From Streptococcus gallolyticus (GTDB taxonomy: Bacteria > Bacillota > Bacilli > Lactobacillales > Streptococcaceae): a stretch of 64,000 nt of DNA. The notes beneath the pieces were generated by a model. It did not search any database and was not told the origin of the DNA. It saw only the letters and a program-made list of their open reading frames with translations. Both the position numbers and the translations under genes were made by a program. Shown here piece by piece: positions 26,229 through 36,527 of the stretch; the first letter of the stretch is position 1, and every line of letters begins with the position of its first letter. The stretch lies in NCBI GenBank assembly GCA_019794795.1, contig JAIMFC010000006.1:85080-149079 (forward strand). Direction: 5' to 3'.

Positions 26229-26268
26229 TGGATTGCCTAACGAAATACACTTTATAAATTTTGTTCAG

Positions 26269-27084
26269 AAAAGTATTGCCTTTTCACTTTCTTCCTTGGC
26301 ACAGGATGAGTCACGTTCCATTTCAGAGAATGCGACGTGGGGAATTCGTAAGAAGTTTGAACGTGGTGAGGTTCGTGTTAATACCACAAAGTTCATGTGT
26401 TATGACAAGGATGAGAATGGTAAGCTTATCGTTAATCCTCAGCAAGCTGAAACGGTTAAATTCATATACGAGAAATTCTTAGAAGGATATAGTCCTGAAT
26501 CCATTGCTAAGGATTTGAATGACAATGAAATACCTGGTTGGACAGGAAAGGCAAATTGGTATCCAAGTGCTATACAGAAAATGCTTCAAAATGAAAAGTA
26601 CAAGGGTGATGCCTTATTACAAAAGACTTTTACCGTTGATTTTCTGACTAAGAAACGAGTTCAAAATGATGGTCAGGTTAACCAATACTATGTAGAAAAT
26701 AGCCATGAAGCTATTATTGACAAAGACAAATGGGAATTAGTACAGTTGGAATTGACAAGGAGGAAAGACTTTCGAGAAGAACATCAACTGAAAGCTTACA
26801 TCATGCAAAATGACGATAATCCTTTTACAACTAAGGTGTTCTGTGCAGAATGTGGTTCAGCCTTTGGACGAAAGAACTGGACCACAAGTTGAGGTAAACG
26901 CAAGGTTTGGCAATGTAACAACCGATATAGGGTCAAAGGACAGATTGGCTGTCAGAATAACCATATTGATGAAGAGACGTTAGAGAAAGCCGTAGTAATG
27001 GCTGTAGAACTATTGAGTGAGAACGTAGATCTATTGCATGGGAAGTGGAATAAGATTATAGACGAAAATCGTCTTGTGATATAA
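26269..27084 (+). pseudogene. Fragment of a second serine recombinase
   Basis: Reads LSSLAQDESRSISENATWG, then a recombinase DNA-binding domain (FIYEKFLEGYSPESIAKDLN, NEKYKGDALLQKT) and a zinc ribbon (CAECGSAFGRKNW). After the stop at 26890-26892 the same frame continues to CNNRYRVKGQIGCQNNHIDE and ends at 27084. The catalytic N-terminal domain is absent; its place is taken by the IS. It is a relic of another integrative element. Confidence 0.8.
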
Positions 27085-27235
27085 AATAGCAAAGGAATTG
27101 ATTTGTATGAACGCAATCACAGCTCACAGCTCACGCTGATTATGTAATCGGACGTGTTTTTTGTCAACCCCTAAAACAGGCTTTTTCACGTTTTTGTGAG
27201 GAGGCTATTTATTTTATCAATAATTTCGAGGTGCT

Positions 27236-29105
27236 ATGATGGAGCGTTTTGAAATTATTGATAAAATAGGGAGTTCCTTCTATTCTTCTAATCTTGAAAA
27301 TGGGGAATTTAGCTATTCTAAAGGCTTGAAATCTATAGGTAAATCTATCTCTGATTATAGAAACAGCAATCCAAAGAAAAAACACAACTACTTAGATATT
27401 CGTTTTGAGAATGACCGACTAATTATTTTAGTAGAAACTAAAAATAGATTTGATAATTGGGATAAGACTGAAATTCAACAACAACTACAAGAGTACGTAA
27501 AGTATGAAAAGGTATATTCTGATAGAAAAATCGTTGCTATTTTAGCTGAAACAGAAGGTAATAATGTTTGGACATGGTACGGTCAATCAGTTATTATTGA
27601 TGACGAACACGTAGCTACCAACTTATCAACAATTCTGTCATTTGAAGAATATGAAGAATTATGCTTTGGCAAAGTAAATGACAAGCTAAAAGTGGTAGAT
27701 TCAATTAAAGTATTGAATGAGTTACTGCATTCTGATGGAATCACTGAGAAATTACGTAGCCAATTTGTAGGAACTTGTTTATGAAGGAATTAAACCAACT
27801 AAAGATAAATCTGGAAAAGAGTTAAAACCAGAACAAGTTATACTAAAAAATATCAAAGAAATTTTGGAAGGCTTACTTTCTCAAGGAGGAGACTTAAATA
27901 AAGTTGGGAAATTAGCAATACTCAATAACAAAGTTTTGGAAGACCAAGATGTAACAAGTCTTAGCTATCAGGAATTAAAATCCTTATTAGCTTATATAGA
28001 CAACAACATTGTTCCGTATATCAATGACAAAAATACAGCAGGTCAGGATTTATTAAATCTATTCTTTACAACTTTTAACAAATATGTAGGAAAATCAGAT
28101 AAAAATCAAGCTTTTACCCCAGACCATATTTGTGATTTTATGAGTAAAGTTGTCAATGTTAATAAAAATTCTCGTGTACTTGACCCCTGTTGCGGTAGCG
28201 GTGCTTTCCTAGTTAGAGCCATGACAGATGCTATGGATGATTGCAACACAGAGAACGAACGTGATACTGTTAAGAAAAGTCAAATTTTTGGTATAGAATA
28301 TGAAGATGGAGCATTCGGTCTATCTTCAACAAATATGTTGATACATGGAGATGGTAACTCAAATATTATTCAGGATTCTATGTTTAATAAGGGGAAATGG
28401 ATTACAGATGCAAACATAGATGTTATTCTTATGAACCCGCCATATAATGCTACCAAAAAGAGTTGTGACCCTGAATATACAAAAAAATGGGCTTCCAAAG
28501 TTACACAAGACCCTTCAAAAGGACTTCATTTTGTCGAGTGGGTCGCTCGGCAAGTAACTGGTCAAGGCGAAGATAAGACCGTTAAGAATAAAACTGCCAA
28601 AATCGCTGTTTTACTTCCCATGCAAGCTGCTATTGGCAATAGCAAAGAAACTAAATTATTTAAGAAAAAGATGCTTGAAAAATATACTTTAGAGGCTGTC
28701 TTTTCTTTACCTGATGAAATGTTCTATCCCGGTGCTTCAGCTGTTGCTTGCTGTATGATATTTGATTTATCTCAAAATCATACTAAATCTGATAAGGATA
28801 CCTTCTTTGGGTATTTTAAAGATGATAATTTTATCAAAAGGAAAGGCTTAGGTCGTGTTGAGAAAGTTGATAGCAACGGTGATAGCTTATGGGAACAAGT
28901 AAAATCCAATTGGCTATCATTGTATAGAAATAAGCGTGAAGTGGCTGGTCTATCTGTTATGAAAAAAGTTGGATATGAAGATGAATGGCTTGCAGAAGCC
29001 TATATGGAAACCGATTATTCAACACTTAACTCTGATGATTTTCAACGAACTATAAATCATTATCTATCTTTCTTGGTTAAAGAAGGAGAATGTGGCAATG
29101 ATTGA
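27236..29105 (+). pseudogene. N6-adenine DNA methylase (HsdM-like) with one frameshift
   Basis: The first part (27236-27784) is an N-terminal nuclease/HsdR_N-like region with DIRFENDRLIILVETKNRF. The second (to 29105) is an adenine methylase with DPCCGSGAF (motif I) and MNPPY (motif IV). A shift near 27778 separates them; reading across gives CL then YEGIKPTKDKSGKE. The joined protein would be about 620 residues, the length of single-chain methylases with an N-terminal nuclease-like domain. The methylase part has no independent start with a clear ribosome site. Confidence 0.75.
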
Positions 29106-29983
29106 TACTCGAGATTGGGAATTTTTTGATTTTTCTGATGGCTCTGTGGGATTTGCTTATTACCAAGATAAACCATTTACTTGTAGCCATAGTGTTAACC
29201 CTCTATATCGAATAGATGGAGATTTCAATAAATTTACAGCCCTATTCATTGCAACAGTAATAATGCACGATAGGTACAGATGGGGATATGGACGAAAATG
29301 GCGTCCAAAAAGAATGAAATACTCCAGATTAAAACTTCCTATTCAAAAAGAGGCCAATGGAGAACCTATTCTTGATGTAAGTAAACGATACTCCGATTCT
29401 GGTTTTATACCAGATTGGGATTTTATGGAAAACTTCATCAAATCACTAAAGTATAAACTGCCTGAAACTAAAAGAAACACTTATGTTGATATTTCTTCCC
29501 AAAACTGGGTTTCATTTACATTAGAAGAACTAGGTATTGAGATATACAAAGCTAAAGCCCATACAAAAATTGATATGGATTTTTCTAAAAATCGAAAACC
29601 AAGTAAATTACCATTTGTCAGTAGAACAGAATTAAATAATTCTATAGATGGCTGGATTTCAAAAGATGAGGAAAATGGTATCGAAAAAGGCAATGCACTT
29701 GTGATAGGCGATACGACATCAACTGTTTCTTATCAACCTAATCCTTTTGTTGCGGGTGACCACATTGTTGTAATTAGGGCAAATTGGTTAAATAAATATA
29801 CGGGGCTATTTATTCAAACTCTACTGAATCAAGAAAGATATAGATATTCATACGGAAGAGCATTTAAGATGGATTTAATTAAAAAAAACAAAATTATTGT
29901 TACCAGTAAATCACAATAAAGAAGTTGATTGGAGATGGATTGAAAATTATACCCAAACTTTACCATATTCAGAAAATATCTAA
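29098..29983 (+). pseudogene. Type I-like specificity subunit, frameshifted and probably shortened
   Basis: Starts MIDTRDWEFFDFS at 29098, overlapping the methylase stop. It has two half-similar segments (RYRWGYGRKW... near residue 60 and RYRYSYGRAF... near residue 255), typical of target-recognition repeats. Reading to 29919 then shifting one base continues IVLPVNHNKEVDWRWIENY to 29983, so the 3' end is broken. The N-terminal half-repeat looks shortened. It should give sequence specificity to the methylase. Confidence 0.65.
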
Positions 29984-29988
29984 ATACC

Positions 29989-30025
29989 AAAAGACGATTT
30001 CCTAGTTTGGAAGTCGCCTTTTTTG
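29989..30025 (+). terminator. Terminator after the restriction-modification locus
   Basis: AAAAGACGATTTCC pairs with GGAAGTCGCCTTTT with G-U pairs over a 6-base loop, followed by Ts. Confidence 0.65.
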
Positions 30026-30367
30026 ATGTTGTCGAAATACTACATATTGTGGTTGGTGTAAACTGATATATAGTTCCCAAACCAAATATGCCATCTTTCA
30101 TCTCAAAACGGAGCAGTTATATCAATGTGATGTGACCGCTTTTTCCTTGTTCTGTGGTATAATGATGACAATATGTTCGAGTGGTTGCAGCTACTTTTGA
30201 CCCCTTTTGCTCCCATGCACTCATTAGCGACAGTCAGATAATAGAGCCGATAATGCTTTATTATCTGACTTAGTGAGAAGTTTAGGCAATCCACCCGTGG
30301 TGGTTGCCGTAGAAAATGGCGCAATTTTCTTGCCCATTTTCTTAACTTATTGAAAGGAAAATGAAAA
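30026..30367 (+). other. Intergenic leader before the HAD gene
   Basis: Holds an extended -10 (TGGTATAAT, ending 30163), a GGCAA...TTGCC hairpin near 30287-30310 and no credible gene. Core-chromosome genes start after it, so this is roughly the right edge of the mobile-element graveyard. Confidence 0.45.
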
Positions 30368-31054
30368 TTGTATTATAAATATCTCCTATTCGACCTAGAC
30401 CACACCCTCCTCGATTTTGAGAAGGCGGAAGATATTGCGCTGACGCAATTGTTAGAAGAAGCAGCAGTTGATGATATTTCTGCTTACAAGGCTCACTATG
30501 TACCGATGAATCAATCATTGTGGGAGGACTTAGCGCATAAGCGAATTAGTAAGGCGGAATTGATCAATACCCGTTTTGCCCGACTTTTTGCGAATTTTGG
30601 GCAGGAGGTGGATGGTGCCCATTTTGCAGAACGCTATCAGCATTTTTTGAGTCAACAGGGTCAAACATTTGATGGTGCAAAGGACTTGTTGGATAGCTTG
30701 AAAGCGCGTGGTTGTCGGCTTTTTGCAGCGACGAATGGCGTGACCTTTATCCAGAAAGGACGCTTAGCAGCTTCCAGTATCGGTGCTGACTTTGAAAAGG
30801 TCTTTATCTCGGATGAAATGGGTGCCCAGAAGCCGGACAAGGATTTTTATGATGTGATTGCGCAAGCTATTCCTGACTTTGATAAAAAACTGGCGCTCAT
30901 GATTGGCGATAGTCTGATTGCGGATATCCAAGGGGGAAATTATGCGGGGATTGACACTGTTTGGTTTAACCCAGATGGGAAGGAAAATACTAGTTCGGCA
31001 GTTCCTACCTATACAGTGATAAATTATAGAGAGTTGCTGGATTTGTTACTATGA
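30368..31054 (+). CDS. YjjG-type HAD nucleotidase
   Basis: A 228-residue HAD hydrolase with motif I FDLDHTLLDF, motif II ATNG, the conserved Lys in KPDKDFYD and motif III GDSLIADIQGG. YjjG enzymes remove phosphate from non-canonical pyrimidine nucleotides. It begins with TTG after AAAGGAAAATG. It overlaps the TetR gene by 4 bases and is probably co-transcribed with it. Confidence 0.8.
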   Translation: MYYKYLLFDLDHTLLDFEKAEDIALTQLLEEAAVDDISAYKAHYVPMNQSLWEDLAHKRISKAELINTRFARLFANFGQEVDGAHFAERYQHFLSQQGQTFDGAKDLLDSLKARGCRLFAATNGVTFIQKGRLAASSIGADFEKVFISDEMGAQKPDKDFYDVIAQAIPDFDKKLALMIGDSLIADIQGGNYAGIDTVWFNPDGKENTSSAVPTYTVINYRELLDLLL

Positions 31055-31596
31055 AGCAGACAGAACATGCGCGTGCTCAACGTTCACAGGAGTTGTCTAT
31101 TCGAGCTCTTCTCAGTTTGATGTATCGTTTTCCCTATGATGAAATTACTGTCAAGGAGATTGTAGCAGAGGCGGGGATTACTCGTCAGACATTCTACCGT
31201 AATTTTACTTCTAAAGAAGACGTATTGCGTTCCTACTTTAGTTATCTTTATGAGGAGTGCGCTCATTATTTGGCCAACAAAGAGGGAGTTTGTTTACAGG
31301 ACGTTTTTACCAGTTATTTTGAATTTTGGGACCAATATCGCCAAGGAATTCAGACTTTTTATGAGCAGAATTCGCCCAGTAAGATGAACAATTTGACGCT
31401 TCCATATTTGTATCAGCTTTATCCCTATTTTTCTAACTATCTTTTATCGGATTTTGATGAGAACTACTTGCAGGATTTTATTTTTGGAGGTTTGGTACAA
31501 GTCAAAAGTTCTTGGATACAGCGGGGCTGTGATATTTCTGCTATAGAAATGGCTCAACAATTAGGGAAATTAGTAGCTTTTGTTGAAAAAAAGTGA
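31051..31596 (+). CDS. TetR/AcrR-family regulator
   Basis: A 181-residue protein with an N-terminal TetR helix-turn-helix (ITVKEIVAEAGITRQTFYRNFTSKEDVL, residues about 30-58) and a helical ligand-binding domain of the DhaS/YxaF-like type. A perfect inverted repeat overlaps its stop codon and a partial palindrome lies further downstream; either may be an operator. It may control the divergent-free PfpI-like gene that follows. Confidence 0.8.
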   Translation: MKQTEHARAQRSQELSIRALLSLMYRFPYDEITVKEIVAEAGITRQTFYRNFTSKEDVLRSYFSYLYEECAHYLANKEGVCLQDVFTSYFEFWDQYRQGIQTFYEQNSPSKMNNLTLPYLYQLYPYFSNYLLSDFDENYLQDFIFGGLVQVKSSWIQRGCDISAIEMAQQLGKLVAFVEKK

Positions 31597-31620
31597 CAAT
31601 TTTTAAAATCTGTCACTTTT
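31589..31620 (+). terminator. Perfect 10-bp hairpin (terminator and/or operator)
   Basis: AAAAGTGACA (31589-31598) pairs with TGTCACTTTT (31611-31620), but the T run is only four bases. The TGACA half-site recurs in the palindrome at 31665-31680. Confidence 0.5.
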
Positions 31621-31664
31621 AAGTTGCCGTTCTTGTTTTTCCGATTCTCAGTTGCTAAAATAAT

Positions 31665-31680
31665 CGTGACAAGTGTAACG
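31665..31680 (+). promoter_or_regulatory. Candidate TetR-family operator upstream of the PfpI-like gene
   Basis: CGTGACAAGTGTAACG is a partial palindrome (CGT-ACA..TGT-ACG positions match), 17 bases before the start of the PfpI-like gene. Its GTGACA half is shared with the hairpin at the end of the TetR gene. Confidence 0.4.
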
Positions 31681-31696
31681 AAAAAAGGAGTACAAA

Positions 31697-32386
31697 ATGA
31701 AACCTATTGTTATGGTAGCGACGAATCAAGAGCAATACGAAGGGCATAATTTACCAACAGGCCTCTGGTTAGGGGAAATCACACATTTTTATCATGTTAT
31801 GAAGAAACTAGGAATTCCGCTTCAATTAGCTAGTCTCAAAGGTGGTAAGATTCCGTTGGATCCATTGAGTGTGCAGGAGCAATTCATGGATGAGGCAACA
31901 AAACCTTATTATCAAGATTCTACCTTTATGCAGCAATTAGAAAATAGTCCTCGTCTAGCAGATTTACATTCAGATGATTTTTCAGCTATTTACTTTGCGG
32001 GTGGGCATGGTGCCATGTATGATTTTACAAGAGATGCCCAAGTTGCAAGCTGGATTTTACAGATGTTGGAGGCAGATAAGTTTGTAGCAGCTGTTTGTCA
32101 CGGTGTGGCCGCTCTCATTCATCCGGACCTAGCGAAAGTGAAATTCCTAGACGGGAAAACAATCACAGGCTATACTAATGTAGAAGAAGCATATGTGCAG
32201 CATACAGACCATGTGCCATTCTTGTTGGAATCTCGTTTGCAAGAGTTGGGTGGAAATTTCTTGCAGGTTGCTCCATTTCAGTCGCATGTCCAGGTTTCTG
32301 GTCATCTCATCACTGGACAAAATCCACAGTCAACTCTTGCCCTAGCAGAAACTGTAGCAGAGTTATTGGAGAAAAATGAGCGATGA
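31697..32386 (+). CDS. DJ-1/PfpI-family protein (Hsp31-like)
   Basis: A 229-residue protein with the nucleophile-elbow cysteine in AAVCHGVAAL (about residue 137), GGHGAMYDF upstream, and a Glu/His-bearing N-terminal part. Members act as glyoxalase III, deglycase or chaperone. It follows AAAGGAG and overlaps the next membrane-protein gene by 4 bases. The exact activity cannot be told from sequence. Confidence 0.8.
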   Translation: MKPIVMVATNQEQYEGHNLPTGLWLGEITHFYHVMKKLGIPLQLASLKGGKIPLDPLSVQEQFMDEATKPYYQDSTFMQQLENSPRLADLHSDDFSAIYFAGGHGAMYDFTRDAQVASWILQMLEADKFVAAVCHGVAALIHPDLAKVKFLDGKTITGYTNVEEAYVQHTDHVPFLLESRLQELGGNFLQVAPFQSHVQVSGHLITGQNPQSTLALAETVAELLEKNER

Positions 32387-33006
32387 AAAAATGGTGGTAC
32401 CGTTCTTTGCTTTGTTTACTGGGAATTATTGGTATAGCGATTCAACTGGCCAAATATAGCCTTGCAATGTTGCTTTACTACACGATATTGTCCAATCTGT
32501 TGGTTGTTGCTTTCCTTGCCTATATGATTTATCAGTGGTGGACAGGTGACACCACCAAGGTAGATAGTTCGTTCACTCTAAGGATAAAGGGGGGGCTGAG
32601 CCTCACTATTCTGCTTACATTCTTGGTTTATCACATTTTCTTAGCCCCACTCGTTTCTGCAAGAGACTATTGGAATATTGAAAATTTCTTAGTGCACTAT
32701 ATTGTTCCGATTGGTTTTGTAGCTGATACCTTGTGGAATGATAGACGAGCAGTCTATGCTATTAGGTACCCGTTTTGGTGGTTATTGCCTCAATTTGCCT
32801 ATTCTTTTTTGGCTTTGTTCAATGGTTTTGTGACTAAAATTCCTATACCGGGTTCGCCAGACAGTCCCTTTGCTTATTTTTTCTTGAATATTCCGAAGTA
32901 TGGCTGGGGATTTGTACTGTCGAGTAGTGTCTTGCTCTTTGTATCCTATCTATTCATGGGTTATATCTTTCTATTTCTAAAAAAGTGGATTGGACGACCT
33001 TCATAA
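32383..33006 (+). CDS. Pr6Pr-like integral membrane protein
   Basis: A 207-residue protein with six predicted membrane segments and aromatic-rich loops, similar to the Pr6Pr/FAR-17a-like membrane family. Coupled by a 4-base overlap to the PfpI-like gene. Function unknown. Confidence 0.7.
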   Translation: MKKWWYRSLLCLLGIIGIAIQLAKYSLAMLLYYTILSNLLVVAFLAYMIYQWWTGDTTKVDSSFTLRIKGGLSLTILLTFLVYHIFLAPLVSARDYWNIENFLVHYIVPIGFVADTLWNDRRAVYAIRYPFWWLLPQFAYSFLALFNGFVTKIPIPGSPDSPFAYFFLNIPKYGWGFVLSSSVLLFVSYLFMGYIFLFLKKWIGRPS

Positions 33007-33013
33007 GCAATGC

Positions 33014-33040
33014 AAAACATGGCTTTGGCTATGTTTTTTT
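33014..33040 (+). terminator. Terminator before uvrC
   Basis: AACATGGC and GCTATGTT arms around TTTG, followed by a T run. Confidence 0.55.
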
Positions 33041-33054
33041 GGTAAAATAATCCT

Positions 33055-34857
33055 ATGAACGAACTCATCAAGCACAAATTGGAGTTGTTGCCAGATAGTC
33101 CTGGCTGCTATCTCCATAAAAATCAATATGGTCAAATTATCTATGTAGGGAAGGCCAAAAATCTGAAAAATCGGGTGCGGTCTTATTTTCGAGGAAGTCA
33201 TGATACCAAGACAGAGGCTTTGGTGTCAGAGATTGCCGACTTCGAGTTTATCGTGACCGAGTCCAATATTGAGGCTCTGCTCTTGGAGATTAACCTCATT
33301 CAAGAAAACAAGCCTCGCTACAATATCATGCTCAAGGATGACAAGTCCTATCCTTTTATAAAAATCACTGCAGAGCGCCATCCAAGGCTGATCATTACCC
33401 GTCAGGTGCGGAAAGATATGGGGCAATATTTCGGTCCTTATCCCGATGTCAATGCGGCTAATCAAACCTTGAAACTCTTGGAACGCCTCTATCCATTTCG
33501 TAAGTGCAAGGTACCTGAAGATAAGTACTGTCTTTATTACCATCTGGGGCAATGTTTGGCTCACGGAGACCACATGCTCAGTCGAGAGGATTATGCAAAA
33601 ATGGCTACGGAAGTCAGCCAGTTTTTGACGGGGCATGATGATAAGATCGTCAAGGAATTGCAAGCTAAGATGAAGGCTGCGTCAGATAATTGGGAGTTTG
33701 AAAAAGCAGCAGAATACCGTGATTTGCTGGACTCGATTGCCACTCTGCGGACTAAGCAACGGGTCATGGCTAAGGACATGCAGAATAGAGATGTTTTTGG
33801 TTACTATGTGGACAAGGGCTGGATGTGTGTGCAGGTTTTCTTTGTGCGACAGGGGAAACTTATTGAGCGCAATGTCAATCTTTTTCCTTACTATGACGAT
33901 GCGGAAGAGGACTTTTTGACGTATATTGGTCAATTTTATCTTGACCAGCAGCACTTGATTCCCAGTGAAATTCTCATTCCTCAGGATATTGATGAAGAGG
34001 CTGTCGCGGCATTGGTAGATGCAAAAGTCGTCAAACCTCAGCGTGGGGAGAAGAAGCAGTTGGTCAATCTAGCTATCAAGAATGCTCGTGTCAGTTTGGA
34101 GCAGAAATTTGACTTGCTGGAAAAAGACCTTAAGAAAACTCACGGTGCTACCAAGGAATTGGGTGCCAAGCTTGGTCTGGGACGATTACGTCGTATTGAA
34201 GCCTTTGATAACTCCAATATTATGGGAACTAGTCCAGTTTCTGCCATGATACTGTTTGTGGATGGTAAGCCTAGCAAGAACAATTACCGTAAGTACAAGA
34301 TTAAGACAGTGAAAGGTCCAGATGACTATGCCAGCATGCGGGAAGTGATTTATCGGCGCTATAGTCGGGTCAAGCGGGAGCATCTGCCAGAGCCGGATTT
34401 GATTATCATTGATGGTGGACAAGGGCAGGTCAATGCTGCGTTGGATAGCTTGAAGCGCTTGAAGATGGACTACATCCCAGTTGCGGGTTTGCAGAAAAAT
34501 GACAAACACCAGACGCATGAATTACTCTTTGGTAATCCTTTACAGGTCGTTGAATTGGAACGGAATTCACAGGAATTTTTCCTATTGCAACGTATTCAGG
34601 ATGAGGTCCACCGCTTTGCCATTAGTTTCCACAAACAGGTACGGTCCAAGAATAGCTTTGCCTCCAAATTGGACGGCATTGAGGGACTTGGTCCTAAGCG
34701 CAAACATGCTTTACTCAAACATTTTCGCTCTATTCCTAAAATTCAAGCTGCCAGTCTACAGGAAATTGCTGATCTGGGAGTTCCTTATCAGGTAGCTGAA
34801 CGGGTCAAGGAAAAATTGGCACTGAGAGAGAACGAGACATCTTCTAAATCAGAATAG
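33055..34857 (+). CDS. uvrC: Excinuclease ABC subunit C
   Basis: The 600-residue protein has an N-terminal GIY-YIG nuclease ([19 protein letters not shown], residues about 14-32), a UVR motif near residue 205 ([19 protein letters not shown]), an RNase H-like domain starting [13 protein letters not shown] near residue 380, and a C-terminal helix-hairpin-helix ([12 protein letters not shown]). It incises DNA on both sides of lesions bound by UvrAB. Length and domain order are normal. It marks core chromosome to the left of the choline locus. Confidence 0.95.
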   Translation: MNELIKHKLELLPDSPGCYLHKNQYGQIIYVGKAKNLKNRVRSYFRGSHDTKTEALVSEIADFEFIVTESNIEALLLEINLIQENKPRYNIMLKDDKSYPFIKITAERHPRLIITRQVRKDMGQYFGPYPDVNAANQTLKLLERLYPFRKCKVPEDKYCLYYHLGQCLAHGDHMLSREDYAKMATEVSQFLTGHDDKIVKELQAKMKAASDNWEFEKAAEYRDLLDSIATLRTKQRVMAKDMQNRDVFGYYVDKGWMCVQVFFVRQGKLIERNVNLFPYYDDAEEDFLTYIGQFYLDQQHLIPSEILIPQDIDEEAVAALVDAKVVKPQRGEKKQLVNLAIKNARVSLEQKFDLLEKDLKKTHGATKELGAKLGLGRLRRIEAFDNSNIMGTSPVSAMILFVDGKPSKNNYRKYKIKTVKGPDDYASMREVIYRRYSRVKREHLPEPDLIIIDGGQGQVNAALDSLKRLKMDYIPVAGLQKNDKHQTHELLFGNPLQVVELERNSQEFFLLQRIQDEVHRFAISFHKQVRSKNSFASKLDGIEGLGPKRKHALLKHFRSIPKIQAASLQEIADLGVPYQVAERVKEKLALRENETSSKSE

Positions 34858-34860
34858 CGA

Positions 34861-34885
34861 AAGAAGCCGAGAGGTTTCTTTTTTG
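34861..34885 (+). terminator. Terminator of uvrC
   Basis: AAGAAGCC pairs with GGTTTCTT (G-U included) over GAGA, followed by Ts. Confidence 0.65.
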
Positions 34886-35047
34886 TATGCCTTTCTCAAA
34901 GTTAGTCCTAAGGGGAAGGTTTGAAAAGAGGAAAAACGAGCTAATAATTCAGAAAATTCTGTCCGACTAATATTTCATTAGAAAAAAATGATTTAAAATT
35001 GTCCATTTGTAACAGAATTCACAAAAAAATATTTTTTTAAAAGAATG
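34886..35047 (+). other. AT-rich upstream region of the choline operon
   Basis: About 160 bases between the uvrC terminator and the first promoter contain no gene. Several A/T tracts (for example near 35025-35045) suggest curvature upstream of the MerR-type promoter. Confidence 0.4.
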
Positions 35048-35078
35048 TTGACTTTATCGCAATGGAAAGGCTTACAAT
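35048..35078 (+). promoter_or_regulatory. MerR-type promoter of the choline microcompartment operon
   Basis: TTGACT (35048-35053) and TACAAT (35073-35078) are separated by 19 bases, the over-long spacer typical of MerR-activated promoters. The spacer half ATGGAAAGG-TTACAAT is shared with the promoter of merR at 55044-55074. This strongly suggests activation by the MerR protein encoded at the other end of the locus. Confidence 0.75.
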
Positions 35079-35137
35079 CTAGTTGTGATGAATATTTATC
35101 TATCATTCATACGAAAAATAATCTGTTTTACCTAGTC

Positions 35138-35154
35138 AATAAGCGCTTTCAAAC
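35138..35154 (-). promoter_or_regulatory. Candidate CcpA cre site
   Basis: On the minus strand the sequence reads TTTGAAAGCGCTTATT, close to the cre core TGAAAGCGCTTWCA. It lies about 65 bases downstream of the predicted -10, a position where CcpA acts as a roadblock. It predicts glucose repression of the operon. Confidence 0.5.
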
Positions 35155-35217
35155 ATAAGAAACAGATACTAAATTGCTTACAAAAAATAAAAATAAAACA
35201 AAAAGGAGGTTTGTATC

Positions 35218-35493
35218 ATGAGTTCTGAAGCATTAGGAATGATTGAAACAAAAGGGTTAATCGGTGCAATTGAAGCAGCCGATGCAATGGTCAAGGCGGC
35301 CAATGTGACCTTGGTCGGCAAGGAATTGGTCGGTGGCGGTCTCGTCACGGTCTTGGTTCGAGGTGATGTAGGAGCAGTGAAGGCTTCTACAGATGCAGGT
35401 GCAGCTGCTGCACAACGAGTTGGGGAATTGATTTCAGTGCATGTGATTCCACGCCCTCATACAGAGGTGGAAACAATCTTACCAACAAAATAA
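35218..35493 (+). CDS. BMC-H shell protein 1 (CmcA/EutM-like)
   Basis: A 91-residue single-BMC-domain protein ([43 protein letters not shown]). Six copies form a hexagonal tile with a central pore, and tiles form the shell facets. It is the first gene of the operon and nearly identical in sequence to the three BMC-H genes at the far end. AAGGAGG precedes the ATG. Confidence 0.92.
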   Translation: MSSEALGMIETKGLIGAIEAADAMVKAANVTLVGKELVGGGLVTVLVRGDVGAVKASTDAGAAAAQRVGELISVHVIPRPHTEVETILPTK

Positions 35494-35517
35494 AAAGAAA
35501 TAAGGAGTTATTTTTCC

Positions 35518-36525
35518 ATGGGACAAAATATGAATAATGGAAGTCAAGCGACAGCTCATCAACAAATGGTTGAATTGACCAAGAAATTCCATGCCATTGG
35601 AATTCGGAGTGGTATCATTTCAGGCTTATTTTATGGTCTCTATTCTTTTGTTGTCATGATTATCAGTGGCTTTGATCCGATAAAATCAGCTGTTGGCATT
35701 TTTGCAGCTCCCTTTGTTATGGGAGGTATCAATGACTTTCTTGGTGGTTGTGTTCTGTTGCTCAATGTTATTCGGACAGGTAAATTTAAAGAACTGGGCA
35801 GAAGCTTAGCGACCAAGCCTGGGAAAATTATGCTATTGGGATTTATCTTAGGAGGGCCAATTGCCAACGGTGCTTATCTGATTGGTTTGTCACTTGCAGG
35901 AGCCTTTGCGATTCCAGTATCTGCTACAACGGCCGCTTTCGGTGCCTTATTTGCAGCAATCTTCTTAAAACAAAAAATTACTCCACGTGTTGGACTGGGA
36001 ATGGTACTCTGCGTAGCAGGTGCAGTCATCTTAAATTTGGTCAAACCAGAAGGGGCCACAAACTTTACCTTGGGAATTATTCTGGCAGTCTTTGCAGCGA
36101 TTTGTTGGGGGCTTGAAGGATGTATCTCTAGCTTCGGTGGAGCTATGTTGGACTCAGAAGTAGCTGTTACCATTCGTCAAATTGTATCTGGCTTGATTCA
36201 AATGATTATCATTGTACCAATGGTTGGTGCGACTGGCCTCTTTACAAAAATGATTGCAGCTCCACTTCCAATGTTCCTCTTGCTCGTATCTGGCACACTG
36301 GTAGGTATTTCTTATACCACTTGGTACCAATCAAATGCTATGGTCGGTACAGCAATTGGTATGTCTCTCAATATCACTTATGCTTTCTGGGGAGTCTTCT
36401 TCAGTATCCTCTTCTTGGGACAAGCATTGACACCAACCATTACCATTGGTTCTATCATTGTTATCTTGGGGGCTATCATCGTAACGACCAATCCATTGGA
36501 TTTATTTAGAAAGAGTGAGGTATAA
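35518..36525 (+). CDS. DMT/EamA-type transporter of the choline locus
   Basis: A 335-residue membrane protein with about ten segments in two EamA-like halves. Its position as second gene, between shell genes, suggests uptake of choline or export of trimethylamine; small multidrug-type carriers occur in this position in other cut loci. Substrate and direction cannot be read from sequence. It follows ATAAGGAG. Confidence 0.75.
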   Translation: MGQNMNNGSQATAHQQMVELTKKFHAIGIRSGIISGLFYGLYSFVVMIISGFDPIKSAVGIFAAPFVMGGINDFLGGCVLLLNVIRTGKFKELGRSLATKPGKIMLLGFILGGPIANGAYLIGLSLAGAFAIPVSATTAAFGALFAAIFLKQKITPRVGLGMVLCVAGAVILNLVKPEGATNFTLGIILAVFAAICWGLEGCISSFGGAMLDSEVAVTIRQIVSGLIQMIIIVPMVGATGLFTKMIAAPLPMFLLLVSGTLVGISYTTWYQSNAMVGTAIGMSLNITYAFWGVFFSILFLGQALTPTITIGSIIVILGAIIVTTNPLDLFRKSEV

Positions 36526-36527
36526 AA

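Larger units (their letters stand above)
25076..26268 (+). mobile_element. Decayed IS3-family (IS150-group-like) insertion sequence
   Basis: Terminal inverted repeats are at 25076-25097 and 26247-26268 and match at 19 of 22 positions (shared core AATTTATAAAGTGT, allowing mismatches). Between them are orfA and orfB of an IS3-type transposase, both broken. Total length is about 1.19 kb. It lies between a truncated MerR gene and a recombinase fragment, and no target duplication was recognised. Confidence 0.8.

Noticed and set aside
29092..29097. GTG start of the specificity gene at 29092
   Set aside because: The ATG at 29098 gives the expected MIDTRDWEFF start of the family.
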